Source: 21-14-0-10-47-8 sp966211795
GTDB lineage: Bacteria > Bdellovibrionota > Bdellovibrionia > Bdellovibrionales > Bdellovibrionaceae
DNA: 64,000 bases
Assembly (NCBI GenBank): GCA_966211795.1
Contig: CBIHNW010000002.1
Span: 124,001 to 188,000 of the forward strand
Direction: 5' to 3'
Part shown: positions 7,523-16,627 of the stretch, piece by piece
Position numbering within the stretch: position 1 is the stretch's first letter
Layout of the letters: each line of letters begins with the position of its first letter
Made by a program: the position numbers and the translations under genes
Notes under the pieces: model-generated
Databases searched by the model: none
Told to the model about the DNA's origin: nothing
What the model saw: the letters and a program-made list of their open reading frames with translations, nothing else

Positions 7523-8163
7523 AGCCGCAAATGATCTGGAAGCTTCCAACGCTTGCAGAACTCTGGATCCTTGAACTGCAGACTCAAAGAGCGCAGAGCG
7601 ATTTTCGATTGGACGGCGTGTGCGGGATCTGCACCATACAGAATATCGCCGACGATCGGATACCCATTCCGAGACAAATCAAAGCGCAACTGATGCGATC
7701 TTCCGGTGACCGGGCGAAGCTCCCATAAAAGGCCAGCACCGAATTCCGGCCACTCGCCCCGACCCAAATGCTGGGCGATCGTTAAGCTTGGTTTGCCGTG
7801 CGGGCTTTCAAAGGCGCGCTTTTTTCCGCGAAGAATGCGAGCCTTCCATTCAAAGACCTGGTTCAGCTCGGGATCGATGGCATTCTTGTTTTCGGTCAAA
7901 GCGTGATAAGTCTTTTGCACCTGCTTGCTTTCAAACAGCGTGTTGGCCTGCGAATGGGCTCGAGCATCCAGCGCAAAAAGCACCAAGCCTGACACTTCAA
8001 AATCCAAACGGTGCACTGGAAAAACCTGACGGCCCAGCAGAGATTGCAGCTCAAGCCCCAAGACCGGACGCGGATCCTGGTCACCAAAACGAGCCGGCGT
8101 GGTCAGCCAACCCGCCTCTTTCTCGACCGCCGCGAAAAATTCATTTTGAAAAATAATGTTCAT
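7519..8163 (-). CDS. RluA-family pseudouridine synthase
   Basis: 214 aa. The catalytic motif HRLD (FPVHRLDFEVSGLVLFAL, near residue 50) contains the aspartate that attacks uridine, and the conserved C-terminal motif GRSHQLRFDLSRNGYPIVGD is present near residue 155. There is no S4 RNA-binding domain, so it belongs with the short RluA/TruC-like enzymes that modify 23S rRNA or tRNA. The exact target is not predictable. It is followed downstream by convergent overlap with the ArsC-like gene. Confidence 0.87.
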   Translation of the reverse strand: MNIIFQNEFFAAVEKEAGWLTTPARFGDQDPRPVLGLELQSLLGRQVFPVHRLDFEVSGLVLFALDARAHSQANTLFESKQVQKTYHALTENKNAIDPELNQVFEWKARILRGKKRAFESPHGKPSLTIAQHLGRGEWPEFGAGLLWELRPVTGRSHQLRFDLSRNGYPIVGDILYGADPAHAVQSKIALRSLSLQFKDPEFCKRWKLPDHLRL

Positions 8164-8231
8164 TTTAATTCCAAAAATAAATTTCAGAGAGGTCGGGTTT
8201 TATCACTCTAGCCACTGGACCCCTCAGAGAA

Positions 8232-8822
8232 TTACTTCTTATTCAAACCGACCAGAAAAATTTCTTTGCTGATCCGGCGAGTGCTATCCGGTTTGACCGC
8301 TTCGAATTTGCTAAAACTTTTTTTGATGTCATCGCGAAGCTTGGCGAAGTCATCGCTGTGAAAAAGTTTGCAGACAAAATGCCCACCGGGCTTCAAGAAT
8401 CGGCGCGCGATATCCAGTGCCAGCTCGCAAAGCTCCATCGAGCGGGCTTGATCCGTGATACGAATGCCGGTCGTTTTTGGCGCCATATCCGACAAAACCA
8501 AATCAAAGGGTGGAGTGAAGCCATGTTCTTGAAAAACTTGCTCCAATTGCAAATCGCGCAGATCCGCCTGAATGAAAACCGCATTGGCAAGTTTGACCGT
8601 GACCGGGCTGAGATCGACACCTAAAACACGGCCCGAAGCGCCGATCTTTTGCGAAGCATACTGGGACCATGATCCTGGACTGGCGCCCAGATCCAAAACC
8701 ACTTGGCCTGGCTTTAGAACACGAAAGCGCTGATCGATCTCTTCGAGCTTGAACACCGAACGAGCGGCAAAGTTCTGCTCTTTCGCCTTTTTAAAATAAT
8801 GATCTTTGGGATTGTATGCCAT
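8232..8822 (-). CDS. rlmE: 23S rRNA 2'-O-ribose methyltransferase RlmE (FtsJ)
   Basis: 196 aa, the usual length. It starts with the family N terminus (DHYFKKAKEQNFAARSVFKLEEID), then the SAM motif VVLDLGASPGSWSQYA. The K-D-K-E catalytic tetrad is visible: K in SVFKL, D in LVLSDMAPKTTG, K in FVCKLF and E in SKEIFLVG. It methylates U2552 (E. coli numbering) of the large-subunit rRNA A loop, an assembly step of the 50S subunit. It lies 68 bases upstream of the RluA-type gene on the same strand, so the two rRNA-modification genes may be co-expressed. Confidence 0.93.
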   Translation of the reverse strand: MAYNPKDHYFKKAKEQNFAARSVFKLEEIDQRFRVLKPGQVVLDLGASPGSWSQYASQKIGASGRVLGVDLSPVTVKLANAVFIQADLRDLQLEQVFQEHGFTPPFDLVLSDMAPKTTGIRITDQARSMELCELALDIARRFLKPGGHFVCKLFHSDDFAKLRDDIKKSFSKFEAVKPDSTRRISKEIFLVGLNKK

Positions 8823-8942
8823 GACTTCGACGGCACCTTATCCGGAAATCCGGAACCGGACAAGAAAGTCCTTTTTTCTTTCATCGATTAGGGAAAAAGG
8901 TTACCCTGAGTCCGATCCGTTTAATGCAAATCGAGGGCAGAC

Positions 8943-9131
8943 ATGGAAATCGGTTGGATTCTAGGTGGTATTTTTATCTTCGCGACCCTGATTTTTATCG
9001 CCATCTGCTTCTTTTTACCCGAGTGGGTTGGCATCACCGGCAAGAAAGCCCGCCAAGCCATCAAAGATCATCAGCAGGAAGGCACGAACGCTCCGCCTGA
9101 CAAACCAACCCAATCCAACTCAGATCATTAA
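8943..9131 (+). CDS. Small single-pass membrane protein
   Basis: 62 aa. One membrane helix (about residues 4-25, WILGGIFIFATLIFIAICFFL) is followed by EWVGITGKKARQAIKDHQ and a hydrophilic tail. It has GAGGGCAG just before the ATG. It is not recognised. It reads opposite to rlmE, from which it diverges. Confidence 0.55.
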   Translation: MEIGWILGGIFIFATLIFIAICFFLPEWVGITGKKARQAIKDHQQEGTNAPPDKPTQSNSDH

Positions 9132-9192
9132 TCCAAAACTCCCAGTCACCCTGAGCTCCGGGCCCAGCGAACTCAGTCTGGATTCAAGCGTC

Positions 9193-10221
9193 TCAAGCCA
9201 CTGATTCTTTTTTCGAAACTTGAATGCTGGAATAGACGGACCATCCGATAAAGGCCGCGCCGACCAGACCGGTGGCGATCTCGGGAATGTGCGTGATCGT
9301 GTTTAAAAACATGATCACCGCTAAGACGGCAACCGCCCAGAACGCTCCGTGCTCTAAAAATCGGTAGGCATGCAAAGTTCCCTTGTCGACCATCAGGATC
9401 GTCAAGCTTCGCACGAACATCGCACCGATCCCCAATCCAATCGTGATGATAAAGAGATTGTTAGTGATGGCAAAAGCCCCGATCACGCCGTCAAAACTGA
9501 AAGATGCATCCAAGACCTCGAGATACAAAAACATTCCCAGGCTTGCGCGATGGATGTCATGTTTGACGGAATCAGGAGCCTTCAAAAATACGCCAATACC
9601 ATCGACCGCCAAATAAGTGAGCACTCCAGCTAAACCAGAATAAATAAATGGCAACGTTTCCGCAGGTTCAATCAGCCGACTGAATATGTAGATCGCCGCC
9701 AAGGTCACGCCGACCTCGATGGCATCCAGCTTTCCCATTTTGGATAATGGTTTTTCAATCACCGAAATCCAGTGGGTCTCTTTGTTCACATCAAAGAAAT
9801 ATTTCAGGGCCACCAACATCAAAAACGAACCACCAAAGGCCGAGACCTCGTGATGCACGCTGGTCATCAATTGGGCATAATTATCGGGTGACAGCGCGGC
9901 CAGCTTCAACGCTTCCCAGGGACCCAAGTCGCCAACCATCGAAACGATCAGCAGTGGAAAAATCAAACGCATTCCGAAAACGGCAATCAGCATTCCCCAT
10001 GTCAAAAACCGTTTTGTCCAAATCTCCGACATGTTCTGTAAAACGGTGGCGTTGACGACAGCATTATCAAAAGAAATCGAGACCTCAAGCACCGCCAAGA
10101 TGGCGCAAATCATCAGTATCTTTAAAGCACCCGTCACAGATTCAGTGTAATAATAGCCAATTCCGGCACTGAGGCTTAAGCCCACTAGGGTCACCCAAAT
10201 CGAACTGTGAAAGTAACGCAT
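9193..10221 (-). CDS. DUF475/TerC-superfamily integral membrane protein
   Basis: 342 aa from ATG 10221, which has AAAGGA upstream; an in-frame start at 10305 would add a non-conserved stretch. About nine membrane helices are visible. The two inverted halves each carry the acidic membrane motif of the TerC/YjbE family: EVSISFDNAVVNA near residue 52 and EVLDASFSFDGVIGAFAIT near residue 237. TerC-family proteins are linked to metal (Mn2+) export or to loading metals onto exported proteins; for DUF475 the role is inferred only. It diverges from the flavin reductase gene. Confidence 0.85.
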   Translation of the reverse strand: MRYFHSSIWVTLVGLSLSAGIGYYYTESVTGALKILMICAILAVLEVSISFDNAVVNATVLQNMSEIWTKRFLTWGMLIAVFGMRLIFPLLIVSMVGDLGPWEALKLAALSPDNYAQLMTSVHHEVSAFGGSFLMLVALKYFFDVNKETHWISVIEKPLSKMGKLDAIEVGVTLAAIYIFSRLIEPAETLPFIYSGLAGVLTYLAVDGIGVFLKAPDSVKHDIHRASLGMFLYLEVLDASFSFDGVIGAFAITNNLFIITIGLGIGAMFVRSLTILMVDKGTLHAYRFLEHGAFWAVAVLAVIMFLNTITHIPEIATGLVGAAFIGWSVYSSIQVSKKESVA

Positions 10222-10337
10222 ATTTCCTTTGAGCATAGGCCTGACATTACCTGACAGTTCTTGGGGCTGTAAAATAGTTTCGGCTTGAACTGCGGACCCC
10301 GTCAAAGCTAGACTGGCGCCACTTTAAGGAAATACCA

Positions 10338-11054
10338 ATGTCTTCGACTCGCACAATGTATAAAATGAGAGTGGCGCAAATCATTGATCACACACCTTCC
10401 GTGCGTGAGTTGGTGATGACCGCGACGGAACCTGCTGAATTTAGCTTTAAAGCTGGGCAATTCGTCACCCTGCACGTGCCGCACGAGCCTAAGCCCGCAA
10501 TGCGCGCGTACTCGATCGCGTCTGACGATCGTCAGAAAAACGGATTCCGCTTGCTTTTCAAATTCGTCGAAAACGGTGTGGCGTCAAATTACGTTTGGTC
10601 GCTGAAAGGTGACGAGACTTTGAATTTCACCGGCCCTTTTGGTCGAGTGTTTTTCAAAGAGCCTCCGACATCGCAAATTGTTTTTCTCAATACCGGCACC
10701 GGACTTTCTCAACACTATTGCTATTTGATGTCGAAGAAAGAGCTTTTCCCAAATCTCAAGTACCGCATGCTCTTTGGCGTGCGAAACGAAAAAGAAATGT
10801 ATTACCAGCCCGAGCTCGACAAACTTCAAAAAGAGCTGCCGGATTTCAAATACGAATTTGTCTTGAGCCGCCCTCCGGAAACGTGGACCGGCAAAAAAGG
10901 TTACGTTCAGCATTTCATCAAAGAATTTTCTTACATGACCCAGGACACCACATTCTATCTTTGCGGCAATGGCGGCATGATCAAAGAAGTGAAGCATCAG
11001 CTCGAGCAGGACGGCTTCGACAAAACTCGCATCTTCGCCGAAGCTTTTGACTAA
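10338..11054 (+). CDS. Ferredoxin-NADP+ reductase-like FAD oxidoreductase
   Basis: 238 aa with the two domains of the FNR family. The FAD-binding barrel (residues 8-105) has RAYSIAS and GPFG. The NAD(P)-binding domain has NTGTGLSQH (near 118) in place of the common GTGIAP-type turn and ends with YLCGNGGMIKEV and FAEAFD. There is no iron-sulfur domain, so an external partner such as a ferredoxin or flavodoxin is expected. The physiological acceptor is unknown. TTTAAGGAAATACC before the ATG supplies the ribosome site. The DMT transporter gene begins six bases later. Confidence 0.85.
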   Translation: MSSTRTMYKMRVAQIIDHTPSVRELVMTATEPAEFSFKAGQFVTLHVPHEPKPAMRAYSIASDDRQKNGFRLLFKFVENGVASNYVWSLKGDETLNFTGPFGRVFFKEPPTSQIVFLNTGTGLSQHYCYLMSKKELFPNLKYRMLFGVRNEKEMYYQPELDKLQKELPDFKYEFVLSRPPETWTGKKGYVQHFIKEFSYMTQDTTFYLCGNGGMIKEVKHQLEQDGFDKTRIFAEAFD

Positions 11055-11060
11055 GAACCG

Positions 11061-11954
11061 GTGACTAAAAATCGCGCCCTCGTTGAGCTTTTAATCGCCG
11101 GCCTTTTTTGGGGTTTCGGATTTGTCGGGACCATCTGGGCGTTGCGCGCCCTGCACCCTTCGGCAATTGTTTTTTACCGTTTCGGAATTTCCTTTGTTGT
11201 CGGCATCGTGGTGCTGCTGTGGCAGAAAAAATCCCTCGCACTCTTATTGAATGAAATGGGACTGGCGCTCATCCCCGGCGTTTTCTTATGGCTAACTATT
11301 TTTATTCAGACCTGGGGCTTGCAATACACCACCCCCACGAATTAGACCTTAATCAACACCATTTACGTGGTGCTGGTTCCCATCATGCATTCATGGACCA
11401 GCAAAGTACGCTTGAGCTGGCTGCACTGGTTTTGCGTTGGCCTGGCACTGATCGGCACCGCTTTCATCGTGCAAATTCAAAATCTCCACTCGCTCAATCT
11501 GGGTGATCTCATGACTTTGCTCTGCGCGATTTTTGCCGCTATTCATATCATCGTGATTGGCCAGCGCGCGACCAAAACCAAAGACGACTTTGCCTTCAAC
11601 ACCTTTCAATCTTTTTGGATGTCGGCCTTTTCGCTTTTGCTTTTCCCATTCTCCAACCACTGGAACATCGATGCCCTTTCCCATGAAGGTTGGATCGGCA
11701 TGATGTCTTTGGGCTTTGGCTCGTCACTGATCGCTTTTTATTTTCAAATCCGCGCGCAGAAAGTTCTCTCGCCTTCAGTCAGCAGCCTGATGTTCTTGCT
11801 TGAATCCCCCATCTCTTGCGTCTTCGCGTATTTTTTATTGAATGAAACTTTGAATCCTTGGCAATGGTTCGGCGCCATTCTCATTCTCGCCGCTTGTGCC
11901 GTGATCAGCTACTCGCAAACGCGCGAGGATCAACCCAACATCACCCCAAATTAG
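11061..11954 (+). pseudogene. EamA/DMT-family transporter interrupted by an in-frame TAG
   Basis: Both halves are in the same frame and together make one ten-helix DMT transporter of about 297 codons. From GTG 11061 the protein runs MTKNRALVELLIAGLFWGFGFVGT to GLQYTTPTN, then a single TAG at 11343-11345, then TLINTIYVVLVPIMHSW through the second EamA repeat to the stop at 11954. The break falls in the conserved loop that normally reads GLQYTT-x-x-x-x-x-F-I-x-x-x-Y-V-V-L-V-P. A GTG at 11367 could restart the second half, but there is no Shine-Dalgarno. It may be a recent nonsense mutation, a sequencing error or a readthrough site. Drug/metabolite export is the family role. Confidence 0.85.
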
Positions 11955-12083
11955 ATCGAGGCCTTGATCCTGCGGCGGAGTGGGACGACGCTGTTGCATT
12001 TTGCCATAGGATCGCGCCTAAACCCTTCCGTGGCCACTAGAATGCCACACTTTCATGGTCCACCGTTTGCTTTACCCATTGCC

Positions 12084-12794
12084 ATGAGAACATCTGCGAA
12101 AACATTCCAAATTTCTAATTTCCGAGCTCCCAAAAACATTCACAAGCTCTGGCTTCTGGTTTTACTGATGGCTCTTACCGCCTGCGAAAATCCGCTCAAA
12201 AAAGCAGCCCGCAATGTCGAGTACTCGGCCTACGAAATGGTCGGTGTTGAGAAAAGAGATCTGCTCAAAAAGCGAGTCGACAAAGCCCGCGACGAACAAA
12301 AGGAAGCCGGCAAGGATTTTCAAGATGCTCTCGCTCGCCTCAAGGCCGTCTATGGTTTTGAAGGCGGCAAACTCGAAAAAGAGTACGACCGCTTAAACGA
12401 CTCTTATAACAAGGCATCAGATCAAGCGCAAAACGTGCACCAAAGCATCGACCGCGTCGAGACCGTCGCCAAAGACCTATTTGACGAGTGGGAAAAAGAA
12501 ATCGAGCAAATGGAGACTGCATCTTTAAAAAGCAAAAGCCGCCAACAGCTTGCCCTGACTCGAAACAAGTATGCCGAAATGGATGCGGCTTTGAAAAAGT
12601 CGGAATCAAAAATGGGCCCCATCCTACAGAAACTAAAAGATCACGTTTTGTACTTGAAACACAATCTCAACGCGCAGGCGATTGCCTCGTTGAAGGGTGA
12701 GGCCGGACACATTCAAGGGGACATCGAAACGTTGATCAATGATATGAACAAGTCCATCGAATCCGCCGATCAGTTTATCAAATCGATGGAATAA
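12084..12794 (+). CDS. DUF2959-type lipoprotein
   Basis: 236 aa from ATG 12084. A lipoprotein signal (LWLLVLLMALTAC, lipobox LTAC near residue 34) is followed by a long helical, charged protein with coiled-coil character: NVEYSAYEMVGVEKRDLLKKRVDKARDEQ matches the opening of the DUF2959 family. It should be anchored in a membrane facing the periplasm; its function is unknown. The ORF is open up to 11964, but the extra residues are not conserved in style and the ATG places the lipobox sensibly. No clear ribosome site supports any start, so the start is uncertain. Confidence 0.75.
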   Translation: MRTSAKTFQISNFRAPKNIHKLWLLVLLMALTACENPLKKAARNVEYSAYEMVGVEKRDLLKKRVDKARDEQKEAGKDFQDALARLKAVYGFEGGKLEKEYDRLNDSYNKASDQAQNVHQSIDRVETVAKDLFDEWEKEIEQMETASLKSKSRQQLALTRNKYAEMDAALKKSESKMGPILQKLKDHVLYLKHNLNAQAIASLKGEAGHIQGDIETLINDMNKSIESADQFIKSME

Positions 12795-12883
12795 AAATCT
12801 GAATTTGTAAATTTATTTTCATTATTTTACAGCCTACGAAACAACGGTCGAACTCTTGGATCAGATACTATTTTTGCGAGACC

Positions 12884-13117
12884 TTAGAATTCCATTTTCG
12901 GTTCTTGCAAAGGCTTGAAAAGATATTCAAGCCCGTTGACCTTGATCTCGTACAGCTGCGCGAGCAACCGACCCAACTCACCGTCGGGAAATCCCTGACC
13001 GTGAAACCAAACCACGTAAGGTTCCGGCAAATCAATCAGGGGGCAGCCCTTGTACCGACCAAAGGGCATCGGCATATTGGCAATCTTCAGCAGATCATCG
13101 TAATTCGGAGTTTCCAT
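12884..13117 (-). CDS. DUF3820 protein
   Basis: 77 aa. The family signature MPFGRYKGCPLIDLPEPYVVWFHGQGFPDGELGRLLAQLYEIKVNGLEYL is almost complete (residues 17-66). DUF3820 proteins are small cytosolic proteins, sometimes called quorum-sensing-regulated virulence factors; no activity is established. It lies 13 bases downstream of uvrA on the same strand, so it is probably on the uvrA transcript. Confidence 0.85.
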   Translation of the reverse strand: METPNYDDLLKIANMPMPFGRYKGCPLIDLPEPYVVWFHGQGFPDGELGRLLAQLYEIKVNGLEYLFKPLQEPKMEF

Positions 13118-13130
13118 TACCGTCCCCGTC

Positions 13131-15776
13131 TTATTTCAAAGGCGCATGGCTCTCAGCGCGAGAAGCGGTTGGATTCTTGAGCTTCAACACCGGCTTCAGG
13201 AATTTTCCCGTCTCGCTATCCGGCACTTTCGCGATCTCTTCCGGCGTTCCGGTCGCAACGATGCGTCCCCCGCCCTTGCCGCCATCCGGCCCCAGATCAA
13301 TGATATGATCCGCGCATTTGATGACGTCCAAATTGTGCTCGATCACCAAAAGCGTATTGCCTTGGTCCGTCAGCTCCTGAATCAACTCCACCAGTTTCTT
13401 GATGTCCTCGAAATGCAGACCCGTCGTCGGCTCGTCCAGGATGTACAACGTCTTACCGGTGCCACGCTTCGAGAGCTCCTTGCTGAGCTTCACCCGTTGT
13501 GCTTCTCCACCCGACAAGGTGGTCGAGCTTTGTCCCAGGGTCATGTAATCCAAGCCCACCCGGTGCAGGGTTTCGAGCTTGCGACGAATGATGCTGTGAT
13601 TTTGAAAGAACTCGAGCGCTTCTTCCACGTTCATCGCCAAAACGTCGGCGATGGATTTATGATTGTATTTGATCGCCAGGGTTTCGCGGTTGTAGCGAGC
13701 GCCATTGCAGACATCACATTGGACGAAAACATCCGCCAAAAAGTGCATCTCCATGCGGATCTGACCGTGGCCCTGACAGGTTTCGCAGCGTCCACCCTTG
13801 ACGTTGAAACTGAATCTTCCTGGCGTGTAGCCGCGAAGCTTGGACTCTGGCAAGTTTGCAAAAAGATCGCGAATCAACGGAAACAGACCCACATAGGTCG
13901 CCGGCGTCGATCGCGGTGTCCGACCGATCGGCCGCTGATTGATATCAATGACCTTATCGATGTTTTCCAGGCCCTTGATTTCTTTATAAGACGAAGGCTG
14001 CGCGGAATTGTCGTAAAATCTCTGCGCCAAAATCTTGTACAAAGTATCAATGATCAAGGTCGATTTACCGCTGCCGGAAACGCCGGTGACGGCAGTGAAA
14101 GTTCCTAGCGGAATGTTCAAATCCACATCTTGCAAGTTATTCCCGCTCGCCCCTTTAAGCGAAAGCTTCAAGCCATTTCCCGGGCGGCGCTGTTTGGGCG
14201 GAGCAATGCGAAGCTCACCGCTCAGGTAACGACCGGTCACCGAGTTTTTATTGCTCTCGATCTGCTCGGGCGTGCCTTCGGCCATCAGCTGACCACCAAG
14301 CTTTCCGGCGCGCGGACCCAAATCGATGATGTAATCCGCAAATCGCATGGTGTCTTCATCATGCTCGACCAACAAGATGGTGTTGCCGCGATCTTTAAGC
14401 TCACCAATGATTTGCAACAAGCGATGGTGATCGCGCGGATGCAAACCAATCGAAGGTTCATCCATCACGTACAAGCACCCAATCAGGCTCGAACCCACCT
14501 GCGTGGCCAGACGAATGCGCTGGGCTTCGCCGCCCGAAAGCGTGCGCGCCGAGCGATTCAGCGACAGGTATCCGCAGCCCACCCGGATCATGTAATCCAA
14601 ACGCGAAAGAATCTGTTTATTGATTTTATCAGCAATCAGTTTGTTTTTCGAAGAGGTTTGAAGATTCGCGCTCCAGTCGCGCAGCTCGACACAGCTTAAA
14701 TCCGAGAGCTCGGAAATATTTCGCTCCTGAATGCGAATGTTCAGGGACTCGGGCTTCAATCGAGTGCCGTGGCAATCCGGACAAACCGAGAAATCCAGCT
14801 CTTCGACTTCTTCATCTTCGTCCGAAATTTTCTTTTCATCTTTGTAGCGATAACGAACTTTCTCGAGCACTTTGCCGTCATCACCGTAAGAGTACTGCTC
14901 TTCTTCGACCAGATCCAAAGTTCCCAAACCATTGCAGGTGCCACAAGCCCCGCGCGGATTGTTGAAACTGAAAAGCCGGGGCTCAAGCTCCGGAAATCCA
15001 AATCCGCAAATCGGGCAAGCCGAGTGCATCGAATAAGTCGTGCGATCTCCGCCCGTGCTTTCGATCACCACCCGCCCGTCGGCCAACGACAAAGCGGTGT
15101 TGATACTTTCCGCCAGGCGTGTCCGCACGTTTTCTTTGATCACCAATTGATCGACGACGAGATCGATATCGTGGGCGCGAGTCTTCGCCAGCTTCTGCGC
15201 TTTCTCCAATTCGATGAATTGACCATCGACCTTGGCTTTGACAAAACCCTTCTTCGCCCACTTTTGAAATTCAGCTAAGAACTCGCCCTTTTTCCCCTGG
15301 GCCATTGGGGCCATGACGTAAAATTTGGTCGAAGCTTCCTTGCGAAGGATGTCTTCCAAGATCTGTTGCGGCGTTTGGCTGCTGACCGGAATTTTATGCG
15401 TTGGACATTCAGGCACGCCGATCTTCGCAAACAACAAGCGCATGTAATCGTAAATTTCCGTGACGGTGCCGACGGTCGAGCGCGGATTGTTGCTGACCGA
15501 TTTCTGATCGATGGCGATGGCCGGGCTCAGGCCCGTGACCGCATCGACCTCGGGCTTTTTCATTTGTTCCAGAAAGTTTCGCGCGTAGGCCGACAAGCTC
15601 TCGACATAGCGTCGCTGTCCTTCGGCGTAAATCGTATCGAAGGCCAACGAGGATTTGCCACTGCCACTGAGCCCCGTGATCACGGTGATTTTATTCCGCG
15701 GAATTTTCAGATTGAGATCACGCAAATTGTGTTCGCGCGCGCCTTTAATAACGATTCCGTCAAAGTCTTCAGCCAT
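13131..15776 (-). CDS. uvrA: UvrABC system protein A (UvrA)
   Basis: 881 aa from ATG 15776 (MAEDFDGIVIKGAREHNL). The damage-recognition ATPase of nucleotide excision repair. Two ABC ATPase modules are visible: Walker A GLSGSGKSSL (35-44) and GVSGSGKSTL, and signatures LSGGEAQRIRLA and LSGGEAQRVKLS. Zinc-binding cysteine pairs CPICGFGF...CGTC and CETCQGHG...CDVC, plus CPDCHGTRLKPESL, are all present. It is somewhat shorter than the E. coli protein (940 aa). A GTG/TTG-type upstream start at 15857 is rejected because the family begins at 15776. I did not see a clear LexA-type box upstream. Confidence 0.97.
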   Translation of the reverse strand: MAEDFDGIVIKGAREHNLRDLNLKIPRNKITVITGLSGSGKSSLAFDTIYAEGQRRYVESLSAYARNFLEQMKKPEVDAVTGLSPAIAIDQKSVSNNPRSTVGTVTEIYDYMRLLFAKIGVPECPTHKIPVSSQTPQQILEDILRKEASTKFYVMAPMAQGKKGEFLAEFQKWAKKGFVKAKVDGQFIELEKAQKLAKTRAHDIDLVVDQLVIKENVRTRLAESINTALSLADGRVVIESTGGDRTTYSMHSACPICGFGFPELEPRLFSFNNPRGACGTCNGLGTLDLVEEEQYSYGDDGKVLEKVRYRYKDEKKISDEDEEVEELDFSVCPDCHGTRLKPESLNIRIQERNISELSDLSCVELRDWSANLQTSSKNKLIADKINKQILSRLDYMIRVGCGYLSLNRSARTLSGGEAQRIRLATQVGSSLIGCLYVMDEPSIGLHPRDHHRLLQIIGELKDRGNTILLVEHDEDTMRFADYIIDLGPRAGKLGGQLMAEGTPEQIESNKNSVTGRYLSGELRIAPPKQRRPGNGLKLSLKGASGNNLQDVDLNIPLGTFTAVTGVSGSGKSTLIIDTLYKILAQRFYDNSAQPSSYKEIKGLENIDKVIDINQRPIGRTPRSTPATYVGLFPLIRDLFANLPESKLRGYTPGRFSFNVKGGRCETCQGHGQIRMEMHFLADVFVQCDVCNGARYNRETLAIKYNHKSIADVLAMNVEEALEFFQNHSIIRRKLETLHRVGLDYMTLGQSSTTLSGGEAQRVKLSKELSKRGTGKTLYILDEPTTGLHFEDIKKLVELIQELTDQGNTLLVIEHNLDVIKCADHIIDLGPDGGKGGGRIVATGTPEEIAKVPDSETGKFLKPVLKLKNPTASRAESHAPLK

Positions 15777-16105
15777 AGATTTTAAAGTCTCAAAATTCCA
15801 GAGAAAAGTCACTGAAAGTCGAGGTTCTGTGACCCAAGCCGCAACCGCTCTTGCCACTTGTCACGCTTTCCCGCGAGCCCCATTTGACTCGGAAAAAATC
15901 AGAGATCGAAGCCTGCTTAAAAAGAGTGAAACTTCCTGAAATCTGACCGACCTAAAGGCGGCGAACGATCGGCAATTGACCAATCTGGTGCCTTGAACTT
16001 TGACCCTCACTTTAAACTCAACCAATTGGTTGAGTTTAACTCGATATGTCCTGAGACAATGCCGTTCGATTTCGGATGGCGCGACTGGCTTCTGATGGAC
16101 AGCCG
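15777..16105. other. 329-base gene-free region upstream of uvrA
   Basis: This gap lies between the uvrA start and the 3' end of the fur-type gene. It must hold the uvrA promoter. The only strong structure I see is the palindrome at 16012-16039. An ORF on the minus strand (15861-16130) runs through it but overlaps the fur-type gene and matches no family I know. Confidence 0.6.
16012..16039. promoter_or_regulatory. Perfect 28-bp palindrome, candidate operator
   Basis: The two 14-base halves TTAAACTCAACCAA and TTGGTTGAGTTTAA are exact reverse complements with no spacer. It lies about 70 bases past the stop of the fur-type gene and about 235 bases upstream of uvrA. There is no T-run and no loop, which argues for a DNA operator (TetR- or MarR-like dimer site) over a terminator. 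Confidence 0.6.
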
Positions 16106-16618
16106 TTACTTTGCCTGGCGCTTCTGACATTCTGCGCAGACGCCGTAAAGCTCCAACACGTGCGACGTTAGGCGAAAGCCGAATTGGCGGGCGACTTTTT
16201 CCTGCAGATCTTCGATGTGCGAGTTCTCGAATTCGCAGATCTTGCCGCAGGTGATGCAGGTCAAATGGTCATGGTGGGACTTGGGCGTCAGCTCATAGCG
16301 TGCCGGCAATCCACCCATGCGCACTTCGGTGACGAAACTATTCTCGGTCAGCGTGCGCAAGAATCGGTACACGGTGGCGAAGCCGATTTCGGGAAACTTC
16401 TCACTCACCGACTCGAAAACCTCTTGCGCTGAAACGTGGGCGCGGCCTTCATGCAAGGATTCTAGAATCGAAAGGCGCTGATCGGTGACCTTGAGATTCA
16501 TGGCCCGAATCATCTGCTTGAATGCTTTTTCGTCCAGGCGCTCGCGCTTCATGATCTTTTCTTCACCTTGCGAACGCGGAAGCTGCGGAATTTTCGTCAA
16601 TTCTTTTTGCAAATCCAT
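16106..16618 (-). CDS. Fur-family metalloregulator (Fur or Zur)
   Basis: 170 aa from ATG 16618, with AAGGA upstream. It has the winged-helix N domain (LKVTDQRLSILESL, HVSAQEVFESV, FATVYRFLRTLTE) and the metal-binding C domain (KSHHDHLTCITCGKICEFEN, and C-x-x-C near the end, CAEC). Both CxxC pairs for structural zinc are present. It is translationally close to folE2 (nine bases between stop and start), and FolE2 genes are commonly zinc-responsive, so a Zur role is possible. The box upstream of folE2 is, however, of classical Fur type. Which metal it senses cannot be settled by reading. Confidence 0.85.
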   Translation of the reverse strand: MDLQKELTKIPQLPRSQGEEKIMKRERLDEKAFKQMIRAMNLKVTDQRLSILESLHEGRAHVSAQEVFESVSEKFPEIGFATVYRFLRTLTENSFVTEVRMGGLPARYELTPKSHHDHLTCITCGKICEFENSHIEDLQEKVARQFGFRLTSHVLELYGVCAECQKRQAK

Positions 16619-16627
16619 TTTCATTCC

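Noticed and set aside
13146..14699. Two long plus-strand ORFs opposite uvrA
   Set aside because: Shadows of uvrA; no ribosome site and no recognisable domain.
15861..16130. Minus-strand 89-aa ORF between uvrA and the fur-type gene
   Set aside because: It overlaps the fur-type gene, crosses the perfect palindrome and has no family match or clear ribosome site.
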